Of a DNA stretch of 64,000 nucleotides, positions 34,934-48,026 are shown one piece after another. A program made the position numbers and the translations under genes. The notes beneath the pieces are model-generated. The model made no database searches, was not told the DNA's origin, and worked only from the letters and a program-made list of their open reading frames with translations. The stretch comes from Epiperipatus broadwayi (lineage: Eukaryota; Onychophora; Udeonychophora; Euonychophora; Peripatidae): positions 1,798,001 to 1,862,000 of the forward strand of contig JAQFVV010012572.1 of NCBI GenBank assembly GCA_028023455.1, in the 5' to 3' direction. Position 1 is the first letter of the stretch. Each line of letters begins with the position of its first letter.

Positions 34934-35102
34934 TCAATTTATAGAATTCCAAATATCTATAATATGATCTGGTTTCATATTACGTGCATAACGATCCCAC
35001 ATATGCCAAAAAAGTTTTTCCAAGTTATGAGCATATAATTCTGCATTAAATAAAGTACTAGTTGTTCTTAATTTCCACACATGGCCTCTAGTTACTCTTA
35101 AT
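34934..35102 (-). CDS. OGT: OGT last coding exon
   Basis: 169 bp with TGA at 34934-34936. It encodes the C-terminal helices after the UDP-binding lobe: VTRGHVWKLRTTSTLFNAE, then LEKLFWHMWDRYARNMKPDH and a short tail ending WNSIN. In OGT proteins this block reads as KVW...SPLF...LE.L...MW..Y...PDH, and the pattern is conserved here. The acceptor is CTATAG. The first base completes the Lys codon begun in the exon before. Confidence 0.93.
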
Positions 35103-36375
35103 CTATAGAAAAAATAAATAAATTTTTATTTATTACAAAGTATTTTTAAAAATGTACAGTCTAAAAAAAAAGTTGTGTTAATTCAGTATGAAAATATTTG
35201 TGTGTATGGATGTACATTATTGATATTGTATCATCAAGATGCTAGATACTAAAATAGATGGTTAAAAAATAGCAAACATTATCAAAAAACAGATCAAGCT
35301 TTTATTTGTGGTTACAGTATAATATTTTTGACCTTATAGGCAACTAACATCTATCTTCAATGAAAAACAAACACTAAATATATTAAAACGAATCTGAAAA
35401 GTTGATTATCTTCCCAGGCCATAAAAATGTCTGTAAAAAAAATACACTATAGATGTTTCACAGAGAAATATATAAAATATATATTTATATTTCTATGGTT
35501 TAGAGATGCATGTTTTATATATACAATCGTTCAAAGTCTATTTGTCTGCATTTCTAAATAAATACACAGGTTTCCAAAAAATTTCTCTAGAAATCCTGTG
35601 AACTGATGGCAACATGGATGATAAGAATGATTAATTTATATAACTAGAAAAAGCCACCTTTGTTATATCAATAGGAGAATTAATGTTCACAGAAAGTCTT
35701 GTATATAATTAATAGCCTCTCTTTTAACTGATTAAATTCAATAACAGCACATTGAGCATGTATTGCAACTCAACATTCACATTTCTGCTTAAAAACTATT
35801 TAAACCAATTAACACTGTCAAGCTAATAATCTTAGCAAAAAATGTTAAAGAAATTACAAAGTAATTATCAGTTTGGTATTAGAAAAATAAAAGCTATTTT
35901 CCTTTAATATTTAAATTTATTTAAATAATTTAATATTTCATAAAGTTTAAAAATGTATATAATTAAGTTTAAGGACTCTGTTTAAAAATAAAAATGAACA
36001 ATTTTATAGAAATAATTCCCATTTTATTTACTAGTATTTTTAAATCTGAATTGTTTTAACCTCTTCTCATTATTTTATTTGCATTAGTATTATTAAAAAC
36101 TACTTCAGAAACACATTACTATACTACAAATGTATTTTTTATTTATTTAGGAATGTTAATTAATAGAGGTGATACTTTCATATTAATACTTTTTTTCATA
36201 GAGCTTCAATATATAAACTTTAATAAAGAGCTACATCAAAAACAATAAATCTCAAAACTTTATTAAGGGGAGATATTTTATATTGCTTGCTTTAATAAAT
36301 GAAAGAAATTAATAACAATTAAAATGTTTATTTCTGTATGTATAAATATCATACACAAAAAATGTATGTACTTAC
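35103..36375. other. OGT intron, 1.27 kb, no other feature
   Basis: Bounded by donor GTAAGTAC (minus strand, 36375) and acceptor CTATAG. AT-rich; no nested gene or repeat recognised. Confidence 0.6.
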
Positions 36376-36499
36376 TTATCTCTGTCAGTACCCAATCTAA
36401 CAGCAACATCTTCATATTCCTGACGTGATTTTGCTATTAGTTCAGAAACACCCAAAGCATGTAATTGTGAAGCTGCCACTCTGGATGCTAAAGTCTCGC
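36376..36499 (-). CDS. OGT: OGT catalytic exon ([13 protein letters not shown])
   Basis: 124 bp. It encodes [20 protein letters not shown], then [19 protein letters not shown] and DRDK. This part follows the UDP-binding lobe core and is among the best conserved in OGT. The acceptor is TTTTTCAG and the donor GTAAGTAC. The exon enters in phase 1, completing the Gly of PGE, and leaves in phase 2, with AA of a Lys codon. Confidence 0.95.
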
Positions 36500-36577
36500 C
36501 TGAAAAATATCAATTTAAAGAATGATAATATGAATGAAAAAGCAATTTTTAAAAACATACAAAAATGTTTTTCCTAC

Positions 36578-36830
36578 CAGGTAAAGTAACCATGGGAGTT
36601 CCAGCCCACAAAACATCCATTCCAGTTGTGTGACCATTGCAAAGAGGAGTGTCTAAGCAAATATCAGCCATCTGACCACGTCTAACATGCTCTTCTTTAG
36701 GTGCAACATTAGAGAAAATAATACGACTTGGACTCAAACCCATCTGAGTGGCAGCAGAAAGTATATTGGCCTCTCCTACTGCTGGAAATCGAAGTAACCA
36801 TAAAACACTATTGGGAACTCGTTTCAAAAT
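36578..36830 (-). CDS. OGT: OGT catalytic exon, UDP-GlcNAc binding
   Basis: 253 bp encoding [40 protein letters not shown] and [20 protein letters not shown]. The Lys of APKEEH and the CNGHTTGMD segment contact the UDP-sugar in characterised OGT enzymes, and all are present. Compared with vertebrate OGT, the region after AVGE differs ([16 protein letters not shown]). The acceptor is TATTTCAG; the donor GTAGGAAA is followed after only 78 bp by the next exon. Confidence 0.96.
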
Positions 36831-37290
36831 CTGAAATATATATAGTTTTACAAAAAAAAAATTCAAGAAAGCATATTTAAAAAATGATTTTTAAATAATT
36901 TCTAAGAAATTAATGTAATAATTAATAGAGCTTTTAAAGTTGATTACAATTATTGAACATAATTGAAAGACTACTTTCAACAATGATAAATATTTCCCAA
37001 CAAGAACAGAAAAGTTTAAAATAATTAATTATTTGTGAAGAATTCTTGCATTATGTTCATGTATGTGGGTAAACATATGGAGAACTAATGAAATAAAATT
37101 ATGTAAGAAGATATTTATAATAAATTGTAAAAGATTCACAGTATGGTCTTCTCTTAGTTTTAGCAATTAATTATTTAATGACATAAGTTGCATTTTTCGG
37201 CATAGAATGAAGACGCTGATATTCACCATATCAATATATACTACTTCAATTAAATGTTATCTTAAAAAAAATAAAAATTTTTTTTTTTTT
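36831..37290. other. OGT intron start, AT-rich
   Basis: Part of the 8.3-kb intron. Nothing beyond AT-rich sequence was recognised before the palindromic unit. Confidence 0.5.
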
Positions 37291-37297
37291 TATTATA

Positions 37298-37505
37298 TTA
37301 AATCCTTTTATTGTTTCTTCAAACACAATTGTAGTTTTTAGATTTAACTTGAAATAAAAGCATTGGGTGTTTGGAAATTAATTAAGTCAATCCCTTGTTA
37401 TAAAAAATAGAAATAGACTTAATTAATTTCTGGACACCCCCCCCCTCATGCTTTTATATCTAAAAACTCCAATTGTTTTTAAAGAAACAATTATTTTATT
37501 TCTTT
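37298..37505. mobile_element. Palindromic MITE-like unit in an OGT intron
   Basis: Two arms of about 90 bp (37298-37389 and 37416-37505) are inverted copies of each other around a 26-bp spacer. They share AAAAGCAT, a G-rich or C-rich step, GAAATTAATTAAGTC and the outer TTGTTTCTT. One arm has a run of nine or more C residues. A further partial arm (TTATAAAAAATAGCG, then GACTTAATTAATTTCTG) lies at 37545-37590. Long arms and no coding capacity fit a MITE or foldback element. It lies about 0.6 kb from the Tigger-like fossil, but a link to it is not shown. Confidence 0.55.
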
Positions 37506-37590
37506 AAATTGGCTAAGTTTAGCTGATATATATATATGTCATTAGAACTTATTATAAAAAATAGCGATTGACTTAATTAATTTCTGATAT

Positions 37591-38168
37591 AAGAAATATA
37601 CAAAAAATATGTATACACTTAACTCTTTTTTTACACAATAGACTAATTCTCGAAAATTAAATGTAAAAAAATACATTGTATATATGGAAAATAAGAATTG
37701 GTTCTAGATATAAGAAATCAACGAAAATAAGTAAATAAACCATATGAAAAATTTTGTTAGGATGTTATATTTTTTTGCATGCTTAATAAAAATGAATTAT
37801 AGAAACATAAATTTCATTTGAAAAATAAAAATATAAAATAATCAATGAACTTGAAAATTAGACAGAATTTGTAATTTGAATTATATACATAGCAAGATTT
37901 TATTCACTGTCACTTTCTGACAATAAAGGTATATGTTTGTGCATGATTGGAATACAGTTGCTATCACTAAAACTTGCAACATCATTGCTATCACTAACAA
38001 TAATTTGGTCATATGTTCTTCCATTAATAAAGTTCTGTCTGTAAACTCCTAAATAATACTAGCAGTAATATCTTGTGGTGCTGATATTACATTTTTATGG
38101 ATGGGTTCATTAATTATTATTAATGGCTGGCTTCGTATAGTAACTATGCCGTTATATAGTTCTCTATA
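37591..38168. other. AT-rich intron sequence, possibly the 3' part of the Tigger-like element
   Basis: No open frame. It contains two similar short pieces (TGCTATCACTA near 37960 and 37987). It may be noncoding sequence after the transposase. Confidence 0.3.
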
Positions 38169-39655
38169 AGATTACATTAACAATTTCAGATCTTCAAGCT
38201 TTGAAGCTCGTTCCTCATTAGGATTATACTTGACAAAATGATTACCTAATTGGTTAGTAAGATCAAGACCTTCTTTAATTAAATTGGCATTTAACACTAG
38301 ATCATTTACAATATCACTGTTTTCTTTAGGATTGAGAGTTTTATGATCAATCTCTACAATTTCTTTCTCACTTAAAGCTTTATCAACTAACAATACATCA
38401 ATATCTTCAGATGACATTTCGTTGAATTCTCTGCCAATTATGTGGACCATTATTATGATGTTGGGAAATTCAATCATATTAGAGACAAAAGGATCTTTAC
38501 TTTTCATACATTTTGGCCAGAATAGCTTTCCAACATCCATTCAATTTGAAGATTTTAATTCACGTAATGATAATCCAACTTGATTCACACAATCCACGAT
38601 ACTTAATGTTTTGCCATTCAATTCGTCCAAAATATATTGACATGTTTGTTTTAACATAAGTTTTAAATATTGCGATAATTTCTTGGCCTAATGGTTGACT
38701 CAATGATGTGGTATTAGGCAGCAGAAAACAAAATTGTACATTTAGGTGCTCAAAGATAGGATGGCCATAGGCATATCTAGAATCAATAGAACTCTAAATT
38801 TTAGACCTTTGGCATTCATATATCATCTATCTTCTGAAATGAAACATTTGTTGAACCATTCCGTAAAAATTTGAGTGGTGACCCAAACCTTTTTATTTGC
38901 CATTCAGTCAACTGGTAATTTTTTCAAATCTACATTTTCATTGAATGTAATCTTTGGGCTCGATCAGAAGCATTGGAGCAGAATACCAAATTGTCAAAAT
39001 CTTTTGCTATTTTGAAATCATCAGCAGTTTTCTGCAATTTTGCTACATAGTTTCTACTAGGCATTCTCTTCCAAAAAAGACCACTTTCATCAACATTTTA
39101 AACTTGTTCCCATCTTCGATAATTTTAGTTAATTTTTTTGGAAAATTCTTTGATAGCTGTTTCATCTGCGAATGTAGTTTCACCTTTTATTTTAATGTTG
39201 TGAAGGACATGTCTTTTAAAGAACTTTGTCATCCATCCTGTTCTTGCAGAAAGTTTACATTCCTTATTCAACTCAGATGAAATGCCTGGCTCTATTCCTT
39301 TGTTTCTAAATTTTTAGTGCAGTTTTCTTGATGGCATTTCTAACTAGTAGTACTCTTTTTTCTGACATTTCTTCTGTACACATTATTCCATCTTTTCCTT
39401 AACAATATCTCATGTAAAATGATGACTTAGCACTCAATTTTGTTCCAGACATACTGACTTTCTAATAGCAAATTCGTTATGTCTAATAGTTTTTATAGTA
39501 GCTTCATGCATACCAAAATGCTTTCCTACAGATGTTACTCCTCTGGGTGCAAGATGATCTAAACTAATATTTAAATTCTAGTGTCCAAAAAAATTGCTTT
39601 CCTCATTTTTTTTTTTGTAGTTGAATTATTTAACATTGTATGAGGCTACAGAAAA
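38169..39655 (-). pseudogene. pogo/Tigger-type transposase fossil
   Basis: Minus-strand pieces in several frames give the order of a Tigger (Tc1/mariner superfamily) transposase. A helix-turn-helix region near 39545 has GVTSVGKHFGMHEATIK. The catalytic first Asp is in VDESGLFWKRMPSRNY near 39090. KVWVTTQIFTEWF lies near 38880 and the second Asp in LLILD near 38790. A longer C-terminal frame runs from 38540 (MDVGKLFWPKCMKSKD) to the stop at 38172. At least five stops or shifts interrupt it, so it is inactive. Such proteins cut and paste their own DNA; terminal inverted repeats were not identified with certainty. Confidence 0.8.
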
Positions 39656-42393
39656 ATATTTAGATTTAATTAACAAAACATAAATTCAAAAATATGCATC
39701 CAATATATAATTTAACTATTCAATTTTTGGCAAAATTAATAAATTAAATTTAACAAATTAATCAATTAAATTTAAACATTATTAAATTTTTTTAACATCA
39801 ATACCAACAAGAAACACTTTTTTAAAAAAACCTAATGTCAAAAACGTCCAAATGCAAACAAAGCATCAAACCAAAAAGGTACGTCCTCTTTCAAATCATC
39901 AAAAATATTTCAATGCAGACAAGTAAATTTCCCTATTTGCAGAAATATTGCCAAAAAGGAGGTTTTTGTTTTTAAAATAATGGGAAATAAAGAGATGAAA
40001 CTTTTTTTAAAAAATTAGATAATAATAATAAGACAATTTTTTTTTTTTAGTTTTTTTACCAATCGTGTTATTTTAAAACAATTTGTATAGAAAAAGAATT
40101 TTTTTTATATATAACTCTTATTTCAAAATCATCTAAAAAAAAATGTGTGTAAAATGAGAATTAGGTGTACTAAATATATGTGTAATAAAATTAGAAACTA
40201 TTAAATTTAAAATTGTTTGACAGTTTTTATTTTTATTTTAAAACAATTATTTAAAAAAAAAAATTCTAAAGAAGAAAATTAGCATCATTGTTTTAAAAAA
40301 TTATAGATAGTTTTCTTTCTTATTTAACTTTTTAAATTGTTTTAAATAATGCAGTTTTCTATTTAAGTTGTTTTTTTTTTAAACAATTTTAAATAGCAAA
40401 CTTAGTTACTAATTTATTATACATATATAAATTATGTAAATATACTAAATATGTATATATATACACATTAAGAGTTTACAATAGTTTTAAACATTAAATT
40501 GAAAGAAAAAAAATTTAAACTGTCCTCTCGTGACCATTGAAAATTCTAAGAATAATTGTTAAATTACATGAAATTATTGAATATTTTTTATATTTTTCCT
40601 GCCCTCTGTTCCATATCTATCAAACTAGTTGACGTACTGAAAAGATAAGTGTTTCAAATGGATTAGTGTGATATAATTTAGATATATCAATTTTCAAGCA
40701 ATTCTATTGAATGTAAATATATTAAACCTAGATTTTAAAATTTCACTTGAAAAAGATCAAAAGTTAATAACCAAGCAAACAGATTTTCCAAAATCAATAA
40801 AAGCATTTTTTTTAAAAAATTGAAATATTAAAATTCATAAAGATATAAAAATATTATATGAACACTCATCTTTTTAATTTCAAAGTGATGTATGTGCTGA
40901 AAGCACATTTTATGATTTGCTTTTTATTTTTTTGTGATATGGTACAATATTTTTTGTAATATAATGATTTCTAAGTGTAAAGCTAAAAGTTTTATGAAAT
41001 GTAAATAATTTGTTCAAGTGATAAAATGAAAACTAGCATTTAGTAATAGCAAAAAAAAAAAGTATTATAAAATGTTATTGAATTGCATCAGAAAACTTAA
41101 TAAGTTTGAAGAATTTTAACAGAGGATCTAGGTGGGGGGGGGGGGGGTATTATTTTTAAAAAAAATCATCCAAAGCATATTTAATTGCAATAAAAATCTA
41201 ACACTTCATTATTAATTGTATTTTTAAAAAAATTAAAGATATGGAAAGTTTTTATTTTCCTAATTTTTTGAGTGAATGAAAGAACATACATAATAAATGT
41301 GAGCTCCCTCAATTTATTATTAATAACAATTATAATTATTGTTTTAATTTCATTTATATTATAATTTAATTTATATATGCATACTATATACACAAAAAGC
41401 CTGTAATATATATGTGCATGTGAAAACACCTGTGTACTTGTAGTTCAATAAAAATATTTTATTAAGAACATGAGCTATTTTTATGCAATGCAAGAGGAGG
41501 CCTGGAATAAAATATAGAAGATATCATGGCTCCAATGAATTTCAATGAGAAAATGTTGAATATAATCAGAGAATATAGTAATATTAATGATTGAGAATTA
41601 CAAACCAAACATAAATTGTACAAGAATTCCAATTATACAAAGTATTTTTGTTTTAAGAAGTTTATATTTTTTATAACTCTTTTTTTTTTTTTAATTTCCT
41701 ACAGCTTAGTTCTTTGTTTCATAAAAGGAACCTGATTAAAGAACAAAGTTTCAGTAATAAAAACAGTTTAATAATCTATCATAATTCCATTAATTATTTT
41801 ATTAGTATAAAATTTTTATTTCAATTAAGAAAGTCAGAAACCAAAAGTTTAGATTCAATTTAATATTAAAATAAATGAATATTAGAAAGCAATGGAAAAA
41901 TTTACATTTTTAGACAAAAAATTTATTCAGTTATAATAATAGGAAGTTTTCTAATTATGAGTTGGATTTCCAGCTACAGAATATAAAAATAGATTTTTAA
42001 CAAATGAAAATAAGTAGCACAATATATCATAAAAAGATAGTGCACAGCAGGAGACAAAAAAAAGCTGACATATGTTGACACATCACTTTATACATGCAGT
42101 AAATTATTTGTGTGAGCTTGGATTTACATAAGACTATGATTACTTGAATATTCTACTTACTTATATGCCAGCATAATGCAGGCAATGATTTTCAAATTAT
42201 AAACATCTGGGTTCAGGTTAAGATTAAAGGAAATCTACGCAGTCTATGCAAGCACTTTTTACACCTTCGTTTCCATCTTTCTAATTTCAGAAAAGGTAAA
42301 TTTTATTTTGCTACGATAAAAAATAAAAATTTTATGATAATTTTTGTGATCAAGTAAATTGAATTTTTTGTCTTTCTCTCATTTTCTTGTTAG
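39656..42393. other. OGT intron, AT-rich, no gene
   Basis: A and T homopolymers dominate. A run of 14 G is at 41134-41147. The short minus-strand frame at 41181-41429 has low-complexity composition and no recognisable features. Nothing else was identified. Confidence 0.5.
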
Positions 42394-42482
42394 TTAATGG
42401 AAAAGTATTCGACGTGAAAAATACATCGGAAAAAATAAAAGTTTTTACCGATATATTTAGAAGACGTTATGGGGGCCTAATG
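42394..42482 (+). other. Exon-like segment on the plus strand within an OGT intron
   Basis: It is preceded by a pyrimidine tract ending TTTTCTTGTTAG and followed by GTAAGTAT, an excellent donor. Of its 89 bases, the last 87 are open in one frame: NGKVFDVKNTSEKIKV, then FTDIFRRRYGGLM. GC content is above the flanks. No similar family was recognised and no partner exon was found nearby. It could be an exon of a nested gene on the opposite strand, or a retroposed fragment. Confidence 0.3.
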
Positions 42483-45159
42483 GTAAGTATTTATCTTTCT
42501 ATATTTTTTATTATTATTTTATTTTTATATACTTTTTAATTATTATTTGAATTTATATTTGATAAAAAATATACGAAAAAATTATTATTGAAACTAACAA
42601 ACAAAACAACAACTCGTGATTGTGTACATTTATATCGTGAATTATCTGCATTTTTTGCTATATGGGCTTGGGTTCAGTATTTGAATCAGGTGATATGAGA
42701 CAAAGATAAACATATTTTGCAAATATTATGACCCGATTTAGATTTTTCTATAATGTTGTCTGTATTTTAATAATAAAAAAAATACACAAATGCTAAAAGT
42801 AAAGATTATGACAGTATATAAACTTAGGTCCATTATATACTACTGCAATGTAAATTTTAAAGCTGCATATCAAATGCAAAGTGGGGTGGCAGTTGATGAA
42901 GCTATTACTAAATTTATGGTCATATGAGCCCTCAAAACCTATAAAGCTAGGATAAATAATATTACATCGCATTGACTCTAAACTACTAACTTATGTATCC
43001 TCAAGCTTAACTCTATAATGAATTTAGTATTTCATTCACTTTTTATTTTATTATTGTATTTTGTATATAGTGACTATTTTAGTAGTACTTTTTAATAAAT
43101 TACAAACTGTATTGAAGTTCTTTATTATAATATTCAAATTATACTAATTATTGATCAATATTAAGTATTTGTTATAAGGAATGTTATTAGGAATGACATA
43201 TTCATTGCAAACCCCTGTATGGAAATATATTTTGAAGAGCTACTAGGAAAAATGAAAGGTACTAATGTCTTTATTCTACGAAGTTTTCAAGTGGTGGATT
43301 ACCTTAGATAAGTGTTATTACATACTAATTTTTGAGAAATTTTATGATGAATCCAACTAATCTACTAACAAAAATATAATTTTAAGTTGTGTGCAAGATA
43401 ATTTTGAATTTATGAAATAATACGAAAATAATTATTAGAAATATTAACTTTTATTCTTTTTATTATTATTTTGAATAACAATGACTATATTTTTTTCAGC
43501 TTAATTACATTCTTTGGTGTTTGGTCTTTCAAATATATTGTCATTTTTTATTAATAAAAACTTAAAAGTTATGATAAAATTTGTGGCTTAGCATAATTTT
43601 TTAAATATTCAATATGGCTGCTTTGCAAGCGAAGAGGATATACAATTCCTTATAAAGGAACAAATGAATTTATAAAATAAATAGTATGTATATAGGTAAA
43701 CTATTTATTTATTTATTTGGCAAATGGATTTTCTTTTTATATAGCTTAACTATTACTAAAATATTACAAAGAAACTTGTAAAGATTCCAATAAGGAGATA
43801 GATTAACTAAGGGCTTTATTAAGTTCTTCAATTAATGACAGTCAATAATTATGTGGTTCAGGGTTAATGTCTGTTAAATTCTATTTATGAAGCAGAGTGG
43901 TGAAATCTGTTGCTGAACCTCCATAACATTTAGGAAATTCAAATCCAATTGGATTTATATTGGTTTTGATTTTCTTAGGCATTTGTAGAAAATCTAGTCA
44001 CAACAAAATACTGTTTAAAAAAAAAAAACTTTCTAATTCTTCTAGTAAGATAAAACTTTTTTTAATGTTATTGATTAGATCCGATATCATTTTGAGACTA
44101 CTTAGCTGCATCATAATATTTTCTTAATCTTACATTAATGGGTTTCTCCAAAGCTTTACAGATTGTCTTTTTTTAATTTTTTTTATGTGGATTAATAATT
44201 AGCTATTAGATTTTGGGTACAATTAACCAGACTTGAAAGTGTATGACAGATTCTGTTCATATAAGAAAGACAGTTGAAGTATAGGAGGAATGTAAATTAT
44301 TGCTTGATACAAATAAAATTAATTTTTATATTAATAAAATAATTTAATATTAAAAAATAATTTTTTTTTTGGGGGGGGGGCTTTGTATCAAAGATAATTA
44401 ACTTATACTGAATATTTCTTGATGAATGGAGTGAAAATCCTGAGTTCAAATCCCTCTAATTATAAAGATAATTTGTAAATTCTTTTGATTTAATAGAAGT
44501 ATTTGAAAAAAAAAAAAAATTATACAGAAGATATGAATGAATGGCATGATAGAAAACTAAAATTATATATAACTGGAAAACAGATATAAAAAAAAATAAA
44601 AAAAATGTGAACAATAATTATAATTTACATGATAAGCTAAATATTTCAAAATAGAAAAAAATAAAACATTGATATAGAAACTAAGTAAAACAAGTTATTT
44701 AATATATACTATGATAAGATTAATAATATAAAAACACAAAAATAGCATGAATAAAGCACACAAATTTCTAATTAGGTGTTACGCAATAAACAATTTTTAC
44801 ACAAAATACATACACTATAAATTATATTTAGACATGAAATTAAGACTACAAAACTAGAATAATATTTAGTAACTGTTAATGCATATAAAGTAGTTTAGAA
44901 TTTCTAAATTTTATTTTATATATAATAAATCTCATAATTTATTTATTATTTATAAATTGGAATCTATTTAATTATAATCTTGAAGAGAAAAAAATCTCAA
45001 AGTTAGCACCATAATTTTTCTCTATTCCAAAAAGTTCCTAATTTATATAATGACTTATATGAGCAAAAGTTATTTATAACAATAATTAATAAAAAAAACC
45101 TAATTTTTAATAATAAAAATAAATAAAAAGAATAACATATTACTAATACATACATTTAC
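42483..45159. other. OGT intron, AT-rich, no gene
   Basis: No gene. There is a run of 10 T followed by 10 G at 44361-44380. Near 44445, GAGTTCAAATCCCTC resembles a tRNA B box, but no A box or cloverleaf is found around it. Confidence 0.5.
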
Positions 45160-45306
45160 CCACATCTGTAAAGTAGGGGGATCAATTTTATAAAGTTGAT
45201 TAAAATTACAATAAACTACAGCATCTTCTGGTAATCCATACTGTTGACGTGTAGTGACTAAAATACTCTGAGGAACTTCTTCCCCAGTAGCTGCTTTATT
45301 ATTGAC
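45160..45306 (-). CDS. OGT: OGT exon (start of second catalytic lobe)
   Basis: 147 bp, phase 0 at both ends. It encodes [40 protein letters not shown] and DPPTLQMW. These are strongly conserved OGT blocks at the junction of the intervening region and the UDP-binding lobe. The acceptor is an A-rich TTTTAAAG with little pyrimidine tract next to it, but the match to the family leaves no doubt. The donor is GTAAATG. Confidence 0.95.
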
Positions 45307-45395
45307 CTTTAAAAAAAAAAAAAAAAAAGGCAAAAACTAAACACCAGAAAAATAAATATATAACTAAATGAATAAATAATTTCTGTAATCCAAAC

Positions 45396-45557
45396 CTGAT
45401 TAGCTGTAAGTCCATTTTGTACAATTACACCATTGATAGAAGTCTGAGGCTGGCCTGTCTGGACCATTGTTTGGACTGCTGTAGTTGTAGGAAGTTCAAT
45501 AACAGGAGTAATGACTTCTTCCACTTTACCATCTTTTAATGTGGGTAAACGAATTTG
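45396..45557 (-). CDS. OGT: OGT exon, intervening region
   Basis: 162 bp, phase 0. It encodes QIRLPTLKDGKVEEVITPV, IELPTTTAVQTMVQTGQPQT and SINGVIVQNGLTANQ. This is the variable stretch between the two catalytic lobes; the C-terminal half (INGV.V.NGL...Q) matches the family, while the first half is rich in Thr, Gln and Val and looks lineage specific. Only 89 bp of intron separates it from the next exon. Acceptor TTTACTAG, donor GTTTGGAT. Confidence 0.92.
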
Positions 45558-47770
45558 CTAGTAAAGTAAACATGAATGATTAAAATATACATATATTTTA
45601 TTTTTCTAAATGGACTTTATTATTGTTTCTCCGCAAATCAAAAATTAATTATATTAGTTTCATAAAATAATTTTTTTAAAAAAATGCACTATAAAATAAA
45701 TGCAGCCCATATTAAAAATATGTTTTCATTCCTAATTTAGAGGCAATATTTATACAAAGTAATATATGAAATGCCATGTCTAGTGCTTTTTGTAGAAATT
45801 ATTTCCCCAATACAGTATACTTTCTGTGAAGGAAAGCATTCATAGCTAAAAGAAATAATGTTTGATGCAATAAACTGTTTCACAAGGTCTTAAAATATAT
45901 TAGTACTAACTGGGGTGAGGGGGTATTATAACCCCCTCCCCCCCATTTACTATGCGGATTTTCATTAGTAAAATGTTTTCATAATCTTAAATAACTTAGA
46001 AAAGTTTGTTCTTTATCACATTTCTAATGCAAATTTCCAGATCTGATGAACCAATAACCTCAATTTCAACAAAAGTTTGTAAAAATGTTATTAAGTGTTA
46101 GCCCCCATGATGTTTTATGAACTTAATTGCTAAATAAATTGACAGAAGTGATTATTTCTAATGTATATATATTTGAATACTTTAGAAAAAACAACTTGTC
46201 AAAGACATTTTTAAACACTGATTTCATTATGATGAAGAATATCACAAAATGATTTTCTATATTTTTTTTTAAGACATACTTCTTAAAAATCCAATTAAAA
46301 AAAAAAATACTTCAGAAATGATACATTATTAATTTGAAAACATTTTCAACTCTTATCAAAAGATTTTGGCAAAATTTGTTATGCAAAAGCTAGGGATATG
46401 AAGATGATTTTCGTGAAAGGATCAAATGAAAATTTGTTGTTATATAACATTTTTTATGTCTGTGTTTGTTTATTATAGTCATATCAATAGGAACTTTTGC
46501 AAATGCCTGACAGAAAAAATATTGAATATAAAATGGATATTAATGTAGATGTAATAAATTTGTTTGAATATTACTAAATTCGTTGCAGTTGTTAAATCTA
46601 TCAGTTGTACATCTGCAGATGCATTACTTGAATAATAAGAACTATCAAAATGAAAAATAAAATATTAAGTTTACTACTATTCAATGATGGAAATATCTTA
46701 TTCACTCTTTTATCAGCTCATAAAATCCAACAGGATTATATGGTATCTTTCTTTTGACTGAACAGATGGTAGTATCCTTATCACTTTAGGAATGGTTTGT
46801 AATGCCAATTTTCAATGTTTGTTTGTTCATTTTAAATGCTCATCATAAGTTTAGGTTGTGGTGTATAACAAAAATTTAAATAGTTAATTTTTTTTGCTGG
46901 CTATATAACAAAAAATCATATTAATAGAAAATAGCTCTTTTTTTTTTTTTTTATTCACAGCTAAAGAAAAAAAAGATCTACAATAAATGGCAGGAGGAGC
47001 TATATTTTGATCTGACACCTGCAATAAAGTATTTTATCTCTTTTAAAAGTGAAAATAACTGATTCATCCTTGCAATCGATTCTAAAAAAAAAATATTTTT
47101 TTTTTAAAAAAGAGGATAAAATACAGCAATTATTTTATTTAGATGCTATCTAGAAATAAAAACTAATTGAAAAATACAGATCATGGTAAAATCCTGATTT
47201 TCACTCTTAACATGAAGAATATAAATTACTTAATAACAAATTGTTTAATATTTTTTATTAATCATTCAAATTGTTGCTTTATTTGTATTGTAATAAAAAC
47301 GACTTCCTATCCTTTTAAAAACTAATACACATTAAATACCCAATGCATAAAGCATACCTGTTAATGAAATAGTTCTAATTGTTAAAAAAAAATCAGGCCA
47401 AAACTGTTATCTATATTCTATGTAAATATCTATAAAATATAGATTCCCAATTATGCAATATGTAAAAGCAAAAAAAAAAAAAATTATTGATGATTCTATA
47501 TTAAATAATTATTTTCAAATCAAACGAGAATAAAGGAAAAAAAAAAAAGAAGTCTAATATCCAGAATTAAATCAACCATTCAGTAGCAAAAACATGCTCT
47601 TTCATAAAAAAGCTGAATTATTAAAAAATCACATCAGTTCATCTCTTACTAATTATCAATTGTGACAAAATATAAAACAAAGAATACTCCATGTCAGGCC
47701 ACTATTTGTGAAAATGAAATGCAAAATTTCTTTTTATTAATGAAATACACAAGAATAAATTTAGATGTTT
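45558..47770. other. OGT intron, AT-rich, with a GC hairpin
   Basis: Part of the 8.9-kb intron. A hairpin at 45911-45945 pairs GAGGGGGT with ACCCCCTC around ATTATA and extends further through flanking G and C runs. No gene was recognised. Confidence 0.5.
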
Positions 47771-48026
47771 TACTGTTATAATGTTATCATCATCATTATC
47801 AACCATTATCAATCCACTGCAGGATGAAGGTCTCTCCAAATTCAGTCCATCTTCTCTGAACTCTTGCATATCTTCTCCACATCACCCCTGTACCCTTTCT
47901 TATTTTATCCATCCATCTCATGAAGTCTCTTTCTGGGTCTTTTATAATCTCTTGGAATCCAGTTAAAGATTTCAGTTGTCAATCTATTATCATCTCTTCT
48001 AGAAATATGTCCAGCCCAACTCCACT

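Noticed and set aside
44440-44460. tRNA B-box-like GAGTTCAAATCCCTC
   Set aside because: No A box at the right distance and no cloverleaf can be drawn; at most an old SINE remnant.
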